Source: Acinetobacter sp. SAAs474 (GTDB lineage: Bacteria; Pseudomonadota; Gammaproteobacteria; Pseudomonadales; Moraxellaceae). From it: 64,000 nt of DNA. Of the stretch, positions 58,892-64,000 are shown piece after piece. A program made the position numbers and the translations under genes. How positions within the stretch are numbered: position 1 is the stretch's first letter; each line of letters starts with the position of its first letter. The stretch covers positions 62,001-126,000 of the forward strand of contig NZ_CP127915.1 in NCBI RefSeq assembly GCF_032823475.1, given 5' to 3'. The notes under the pieces are model-generated. The model was not told the origin of the DNA, did no database searches, and saw nothing but the letters and a program-made list of their open reading frames with translations.

Positions 58892-59617
58892 ATGTATCAG
58901 AATTTACAACATAGCTTTGAAAACCATGTCATTCTCGTTGTAGAGGATGATTATGATATTGGAGATATTCTCGAAAAATATATTAAAAATGAGAATATGC
59001 AGGTTATTCGCGCTATGGATGGGCAACAGGCTTTAGAGTACCTTAAAACCCATGCTATTGATCTTATTCTTCTGGACATTAAATTACCCAAAGTTAATGG
59101 TTGGGATATCCTACAAATTATTCGTCAAAGCAGCAGTTTACCCGTCATTATGCTAACAGCATTAGATGATCAGATTAATAAAATTATGGGGCTTAAAATG
59201 GGAGCCGATGATTTTATTATCAAACCTTTTAATCCCAATGAAGTGATTGCTAGAGTTCAAGCAGTATTAAGACGTAGTATCACTCAAACCATATCGCAAA
59301 ATATTATTCGCTATCAAGATATTGAAATCAATTTAGAAAACCACCAAGTATTCTTATTAAAAAATAAGTATAAACAATTGCTTAACCTAACTTTAACTGA
59401 ATATAACATTCTTGTTCTGATGCTAAAAACACCCAATAAGGTCTTTACACGACATGAACTCATTCAAAACTGTATGCCAGAAAGTGATGCATTAGATCGT
59501 ACTGTCGATAGTCATATGAGTAAATTACGTAAAAAACTTGAAGAAAATGGTATTCATGGCTTATTAACGAATGTCCGTGGTGTCGGTTATCGGTTAGATC
59601 AAAAAAATGAAATTTAA
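58892..59617 (+). CDS. adeR: Response regulator AdeR
   Basis: This 241-residue OmpR/PhoB-type regulator has the receiver signature VEDDYDIGDI at residues 17-26, phospho-acceptor Asp62 in LLDIKLPKVNGW, and Lys in FIIKPFNPNEVIARVQAVLRR. The winged helix (LTLTEYNILVLML, DALDRTVDSHMSKLRKKLEE, NVRGVGYRLD) closely follows A. baumannii AdeR. AdeR activates the adeABC multidrug pump genes. It overlaps adeS by 11 bases, so the two are translationally coupled. Confidence 0.93.
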   Translation: MYQNLQHSFENHVILVVEDDYDIGDILEKYIKNENMQVIRAMDGQQALEYLKTHAIDLILLDIKLPKVNGWDILQIIRQSSSLPVIMLTALDDQINKIMGLKMGADDFIIKPFNPNEVIARVQAVLRRSITQTISQNIIRYQDIEINLENHQVFLLKNKYKQLLNLTLTEYNILVLMLKTPNKVFTRHELIQNCMPESDALDRTVDSHMSKLRKKLEENGIHGLLTNVRGVGYRLDQKNEI

Positions 59618-60701
59618 ATCAATAAAAAACTCGATTGGTATCAATTCCCAATTTATTTTAATGATGAGCCTATTAAATTTGGGGATTACCTTATTATCTT
59701 TTGCGTTAGGTTACGTAGTCTATAACTGGGCAATCAAAATTGGCTTTTTAGATGAACAAAATATTAATCCAGATGACTTTTATATTACCTCTGTTGATTT
59801 TATTTGGTTTTTCCTAGTGCTGTTAACAGGATTTTTGCTCTCTACTTTTTTAGCTTATCGATATGCTAAACGCTATACTCAACCCATTCATGCCTTAGCC
59901 AATGTGATTCAAGAAATTCAACAAGGTAATTTATCATTACGAATTGAAGCACCTCATCATGATATCCCCCATGAAATAAAATCACTCATTCAAAACTTTA
60001 ATGCCATGGCTAATCAACTCGAAGTATCCGTAAAAAATGCAACGATTTGGAATGCTGCGATTGCACATGAATTAAGAACGCCTGTCACCATTTTACAAGG
60101 TCGATTACAAGGTGTGGTAGATGGTGTTTTTATTGCTGACCAACAATTACATCAAAATTTACTCAATCAAGTCGAAGGATTATCTTATCTGGTTGAAGAT
60201 TTGCGTACATTGACCTTAATTGAAAATAAACAATTCCGTTTAGATCTACAAGAAAATAATTTACAAAGTAGTATTTATAAATGTGTACAAATGTTCCATG
60301 ATCGCTTTCAAGTCAGACATATTCATGAAATATTCCAGCTAACAGATCAGCCTGTTTTATGTGATGTGCGACGAATGGAACAAGTTCTGATTGCACTCTT
60401 CTCAAATGTCTTAAGATATGCCAATTCAGGAAAACTGTTAATCAGTACCTATGTGACCTCAGATGCATGGGTCTTAATGTTAGAGGATGAAGGACCAGGT
60501 ATTGATGATATTCACCTTGAACATCTATTCAAACCATTTTATCGTTTAGAAGATTCTCGATCGCGTTTAGATGGCGGGACTGGTTTAGGATTAGCAGTCA
60601 TTTATGCCATTATTGAGGCACATCATGGCCGTATTCATTATTCTAAATCAAAAACATTAGCAGGAAGTTGTTTTACCATTCAATTAAAAAATAATCATTA
60701 A
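59607..60701 (+). CDS. adeS: Sensor histidine kinase AdeS
   Basis: This 364-residue membrane kinase has TM1 (about 14-40) and TM2 (about 66-85, IWFFLVLLTGFLLSTFLAYR) flanking a short periplasmic loop. A HAMP domain follows (RYTQPIHALANVI), then His154 in AIAHELRTPVTILQGRLQG and ATP-binding motifs EDEGPGID and DGGTGLGLAVI. It phosphorylates AdeR; changes in the HAMP and H-box regions are known to raise efflux in A. baumannii. The stop is followed by a structured spacer. Confidence 0.93.
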   Translation: MKFKSIKNSIGINSQFILMMSLLNLGITLLSFALGYVVYNWAIKIGFLDEQNINPDDFYITSVDFIWFFLVLLTGFLLSTFLAYRYAKRYTQPIHALANVIQEIQQGNLSLRIEAPHHDIPHEIKSLIQNFNAMANQLEVSVKNATIWNAAIAHELRTPVTILQGRLQGVVDGVFIADQQLHQNLLNQVEGLSYLVEDLRTLTLIENKQFRLDLQENNLQSSIYKCVQMFHDRFQVRHIHEIFQLTDQPVLCDVRRMEQVLIALFSNVLRYANSGKLLISTYVTSDAWVLMLEDEGPGIDDIHLEHLFKPFYRLEDSRSRLDGGTGLGLAVIYAIIEAHHGRIHYSKSKTLAGSCFTIQLKNNH

Positions 60702-61128
60702 CATATAATGCAAGGCTCAATTCTTATCTAAAATAAGCGGATAGGCCCATGACATCATATGCTTATTTTCAATCCTCCATAATACCACTGGCACTGGACT
60801 GGAGTACTGCGCGATGGTATCTATGAAGGCACCGCAACATAAACGGCGATATCCATGATGATAGAAAGAAATGCCTATCCGATCGTGATCAGCACTCACC
60901 CACGTTTCGAATCAAAAAGAACAGTTGTTATGCATGATACCGAGTGGCTATAGTTAACTGATCGGATCAATGGTGATTGTATAATTGAAATATACGCTGA
61001 CGCTGAGCTGGTTTTGATCCAATATCCTGCTGATCACCATATTTACGATAAAATAGACATTACGCTATCTAGCTGATCACAGCGTAGATTAGTCTCTCAT
61101 CAGCTCAAACCCAGCGTAAATCATGTAT
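60702..61128. other. Structured convergent spacer between adeS and the outer membrane factor gene
   Basis: Several inverted repeats lie here: AAAATAAGC/GCTTATTTT (60730-60738 and 60761-60769, a possible adeS terminator), CGGATAGGC/GCCTATCCG (60738-60746 and 60873-60881), GGATCAA/TTGATCC (60964 and 61014), ATGGTGAT/ATCACCAT (60970 and 61033) and TACGCT/AGCGTA (61061 and 61081). No gene is supported; a 60-codon minus-strand frame at 60717-60899 has no start signal. Confidence 0.45.
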
Positions 61129-62556
61129 TTACTGATTGATAGAAAGATCATGAACCGCAGTTGTCTGTACTTTCATACCACCGCCCAACGATTTATAGAG
61201 TTCAATTTGATTATTTAAATTTGCTTGTTCAAGTGCCAATAACCCTTGTGCAGCACGATATGAACTACGCTGTGCATCTAGAACATTTAAATAGTCATCA
61301 ATGCCAGCCTTAAAGCGTTGACTGGATAAATCATAAGCAGCTTGAGATGCATTCAACAAACGATGCTGTGCAGATAGGCGATCAGCGAGCGTAGCACGAA
61401 CAGCAAGCGCATCATTAACTTCAGTAAATGCCGATTGAATCGCTTTTTCATAATCAGATAATGCTATTTGTTGATCAATCTCAGCAACTTTAATATTGGC
61501 TTTACGTGTCCCCCAATCGAAAATCGGCAGGTTAATACTCGGCCCAACAGACCAAACGAAAGTACCTGATTTAAATAGCTGATTTAAATCAGTACTGGCA
61601 TAACCTGCATTCGCTGTTAAGCTAATCGTTGGAAATAAAAGTGCTTTAGCAGCACCAATATCAGCACCTGCGGCAGAGAGTTTAAATTCTGCACTTCGTA
61701 GATCAGGACGATTAAGTAAAAGATCACTCGGTAAACCAGTACCGATTGAAGTAATTGAGGTGACCTGCTTTACAGGTGTTTGCGCAAGTAGATGTGTTGC
61801 TACAGGTTGACCGACTACTAAATTTAATGCATTTAAAGCTTGAACAACTTGAGTTTTATAATTGGCAACATCAGCACGAGCCGTCTCGACGGAAATTTGT
61901 GCTTGACGAACTGAAAGTTCATTATCAAGACCAGTATTAAAACGCTTTTGATTCAGCTGATATGCTTGTTGTTGGCTATTTAATGTTTTCTGTGCTAATG
62001 CTAAGTTGGCATTGGCATAAGCATAAGCCAGCCATGTTTGTGCAACTTGACTGATCAAGGTAATTTGAATCGCATCACGTGCAGTTGCTGTCGCCAAATA
62101 ACGATCCAAAGCACTGTCTTTCAAGCTACGAATCCGACCCCAGAAATCCAGTTCATAAGCCGTGATACCCAAACCGATATTGTATTTGGTTGCAGCTTTT
62201 GTGGTGCCTTGGCTATTTTGGCGTAATATCCCGCCATTGGCGCCAATCGTAGGTAATTGGCTATTAGCGCTAATTTGAAACAATTGCTGGGCACGTTCTA
62301 TATTCAACGTTGCCGTACGTAAGTTTCGATTATTTTCTAAAGCTAAATTAATCACCTTAACTAAACGAGGATCGCTAAAAAAATCCTGATAACCAACTTC
62401 AGCGATGGTTTGACCATGAGCATGCGGATAAGCCAGTGGCAGATCTGCGTGTACAACAGGCTCTGGACCACGCATACTTTGGCAAGCTGCTAAAGTAAGG
62501 GCAAGTATAGAAACCATTGTACCGCGGCCGAGATAAGGGCAAAAATTTAGGACCAT
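61129..62556 (-). CDS. Outer membrane factor of an RND pump, AdeK/AdeC type
   Basis: This 475-residue TolC/OprM-family lipoprotein forms the outer membrane channel of tripartite efflux. The signal peptide ends in the lipobox LAAC (lipidated Cys25), followed by QSMRGPEPVV, which is the start of mature AdeK of A. baumannii as I recall it. Two OEP domains follow: YELDFWGRIRSLKDSALDRYLAT in the first, NRPDLRSAEFKLSAAGADIGAAKALLFPTISLTANAGYAS and PIFDWGTRKANI in the second. It lies where adeC is expected (same strand behind adeB) but its sequence looks more like AdeK of the AdeIJK pump. AGGAG precedes the ATG. A GNAT gene lies between it and the pump gene. Confidence 0.85.
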   Translation of the reverse strand: MVLNFCPYLGRGTMVSILALTLAACQSMRGPEPVVHADLPLAYPHAHGQTIAEVGYQDFFSDPRLVKVINLALENNRNLRTATLNIERAQQLFQISANSQLPTIGANGGILRQNSQGTTKAATKYNIGLGITAYELDFWGRIRSLKDSALDRYLATATARDAIQITLISQVAQTWLAYAYANANLALAQKTLNSQQQAYQLNQKRFNTGLDNELSVRQAQISVETARADVANYKTQVVQALNALNLVVGQPVATHLLAQTPVKQVTSITSIGTGLPSDLLLNRPDLRSAEFKLSAAGADIGAAKALLFPTISLTANAGYASTDLNQLFKSGTFVWSVGPSINLPIFDWGTRKANIKVAEIDQQIALSDYEKAIQSAFTEVNDALAVRATLADRLSAQHRLLNASQAAYDLSSQRFKAGIDDYLNVLDAQRSSYRAAQGLLALEQANLNNQIELYKSLGGGMKVQTTAVHDLSINQ

Positions 62557-62724
62557 GTTTGTTACTCCTGATGATTAAACATCATAGGGTTATATTTAAA
62601 AATACCGATTATTCTGAATATGATGACGATACTCGATAGCGCTTAAATCGATCCATACAACTGTCTGCTTAGATAATTTAGAACACACTATTCATCTATA
62701 CAGAATCAAATAAAATGATATTGA

Positions 62725-63276
62725 TTAACCTACTATCGCCAATTGATAGGCATCCCATTCTTTTCTTAAAATGGCATATTGCAGCGTATTCTCATATTTT
62801 GCCGTTCCATCTGTATTCTTGATAAAAGAAATAAACTCTAAAAAATGTCCTTCCTGACGAAATCCTAAGCGTTCACATAATTTTTGCGAAGCAAGATTAT
62901 CTTCTTCAACATAGGCATAAATTCGTCGTGTATTAAATTGCTGAAATAGGCAATTCATCACCATTCCAGTACTTTCTTTGGCATATCCCTGACCATGAAA
63001 GCGCTGATTAAAGTTCCAGCCAATCGAATAAGTATCGGGCTGTTCTTTCATCAAGAAAATTTCACCAATAAGTTGATCTGAATCTTTTAAACACACTGCA
63101 ATATAATCATTATTGCGTTGTCTATTACGAATTTTAACCAATGCATCTTCAATCGAAATAATGCGATCAGCAACAAAGCAATGACTGATTGGGTGTGCTA
63201 AATAGGCCAATAAATTTGCTGCATCTCGTTCTTCAAATGGTCGTAAAATTAAACGAGAAGTTTCTAATCTAATCAT
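62725..63276 (-). CDS. GNAT-family N-acetyltransferase (RimJ/RimL type)
   Basis: This 183-residue cytoplasmic acetyltransferase begins with LETSRLILRPFEERDAANLLAYL, the RimJ/RimL-type start. The acetyl-CoA site is near residues 94-103 (QRFHGQGYAKES, the Q/R-x-x-G-x-G/A motif), and NLASQKLCERLGFRQEG closes the fold. Members acetylate ribosomal protein N-termini, other proteins or small molecules including some antibiotics. Its place between an RND pump gene and the outer membrane channel gene suggests co-transcription with efflux, but the substrate is unknown. Confidence 0.83.
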   Translation of the reverse strand: MIRLETSRLILRPFEERDAANLLAYLAHPISHCFVADRIISIEDALVKIRNRQRNNDYIAVCLKDSDQLIGEIFLMKEQPDTYSIGWNFNQRFHGQGYAKESTGMVMNCLFQQFNTRRIYAYVEEDNLASQKLCERLGFRQEGHFLEFISFIKNTDGTAKYENTLQYAILRKEWDAYQLAIVG

Positions 63277-63356
63277 TATCTGTGGTCTCTATACTTATTA
63301 TTCACTTGAAAAATGGGTTAAATGTCATAGAAATTTAACCCATTCTTGATCAAGTA

Positions 63357-64000
63357 TTAATTTGATCTCTTTGGTTTAGAGAATTTATCTACAGCTCCCA
63401 TCACCACAATAAAAAAGATGGGTACAAATATAATCGCAAGTAGTGTTGCACTGATCATGCCGCCAAATACTCCAGTACCAATCGCTTTTTGAGTTTCGGA
63501 ACTTGCGCCCGTGGCAATCACCAATGGAATAACACCACAAGTAAAAGCCAGAGATGTCATTAATATTGGACGTAAACGCAATTTTGCAGCAGCAATCGTC
63601 GCTTCAACCAAGCCCATACCTTCTTCTCGTAATGCTTTGGCAAATTCAACAATTAAAATGGCATTTTTTGCAGATAAACCAATAATGGTAATCATCCCGA
63701 CTTTAAAGAAAATATCATTTGGCATACCACGAAGCATGACGGCAACAAAGGCACCAACCAATCCCAATGGTACGACAAGCATAACGGAAAGCGGAATGGA
63801 CCAGCTTTCATAGAGTGCTGCGAGCACCAGAAATACGACGAGCATCGACAAAATTAATAGAAATAACGTTTGCGATTCAGACTGTTTCTCTTCTAAAGAA
63901 ATACCTGTCCATTCATATCCCACGCCTTTAGGTAATTGTTGAATCAATGTTTCCATTTCTTTCATTGCTTGACCAGAAGATATACCAATTGCGGGGCTTC
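63357..64000 (-). CDS. adeB: RND efflux transporter AdeB-like, C-terminal part (cut by window end)
   Basis: Only the last roughly 214 residues of an inner-membrane hydrophobe/amphiphile efflux-1 transporter are inside the window; the frame continues to base 64000 with [76 protein letters not shown] and [18 protein letters not shown] match AdeB much better than AdeJ from memory. It expels aminoglycosides, tetracyclines and other drugs in A. baumannii. An adaptor gene (adeA) would be expected beyond the right edge. Confidence 0.88.
   Translation of the reverse strand, partial: SPAIGISSGQAMKEMETLIQQLPKGVGYEWTGISLEEKQSESQTLFLLILSMLVVFLVLAALYESWSIPLSVMLVVPLGLVGAFVAVMLRGMPNDIFFKVGMITIIGLSAKNAILIVEFAKALREEGMGLVEATIAAAKLRLRPILMTSLAFTCGVIPLVIATGASSETQKAIGTGVFGGMISATLLAIIFVPIFFIVVMGAVDKFSKPKRSN

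Noticed and set aside
60717..60899. 60-codon minus-strand frame in the adeS-OMF spacer
   Set aside because: No ribosome binding site and no recognisable domain; it overlaps inverted repeats.
63357..63965. Treating the RND fragment as a complete 202-residue gene starting at 63965
   Set aside because: The frame stays open with conserved AdeB residues to the window edge, so it is the 3' part of a gene of roughly 1,030 codons.

Overview
The window is a 64 kb chromosomal segment of an Acinetobacter species. The evidence is low GC with A/T-rich spacers, glutamine-rich proteins, an OmpA of the A. baumannii type, and three two-component loci that are hallmarks of the genus: pmrCAB, bfmRS and adeRS. 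The species cannot be fixed from the sequence alone. I see no tRNA, rRNA, insertion sequence, prophage, CRISPR array or integron. Almost everything is core chromosome, and the right end (about 58.6-64 kb) is the only part that looks like an accessory or rearranged resistance locus.

Layout. 0-9 kb: an alpha-ketoglutarate permease, a 47-residue zinc-ribbon protein, the Fe/S methylcitrate dehydratase AcnD standing apart from any prp gene, YgfZ, an auxin-efflux-type carrier and an Old Yellow Enzyme. 8.7-20.7 kb: mutM-ppiC, mscL, typA, a purine permease, rsmC-lysP, ompA, a minor pseudopilin and a thiolase. 20.8-27.2 kb: cysI with its DUF934 partner, an AraC-type regulator, a small Met/His-tailed membrane protein and oleate hydratase. 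27.3-34 kb: the cell-division and chromosome cluster smc-zipA-ligA. 34-41.9 kb: a TauE/SafE permease, birA-coaX, a PepSY membrane protein, a DUF1624-type acyltransferase, ffh and a CcsA-like protein. 41.9-48.9 kb: pmrCAB with a clear PmrA box, a DUF2798 protein, a patatin lipoprotein and nfeD with an SPFH partner. 49.2-58.5 kb: putP, bfmRS, nrdA and nrdB. 58.9-64 kb: adeRS, then convergently an AdeK-type outer membrane factor, a GNAT acetyltransferase and the 3' end of an AdeB-type RND pump.

How the genes work together. Three signalling systems control the envelope: PmrAB drives the lipid A phosphoethanolamine transferase PmrC, BfmRS controls envelope and biofilm traits, and AdeRS controls RND efflux. 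nrdA carries an upstream DnaA-box pair and two NrdR-like boxes, linking deoxynucleotide supply to replication. Intrinsic terminators are well preserved and delimit most units. Several spacers instead hold strong hairpins without a U-tract (25.0, 27.2, 38.0, 48.9, 56.7 and 60.7 kb).

Most worth a second look: the rearranged ade locus with an embedded acetyltransferase, the palindromic operator over the putative adeR promoter, the terminator placed directly before the ligA start codon, the structured nrdA-nrdB spacer with a 44-residue membrane protein, the stand-alone acnD, and competing hairpins in the ompA leader. I found no convincing wholly new multi-gene system.
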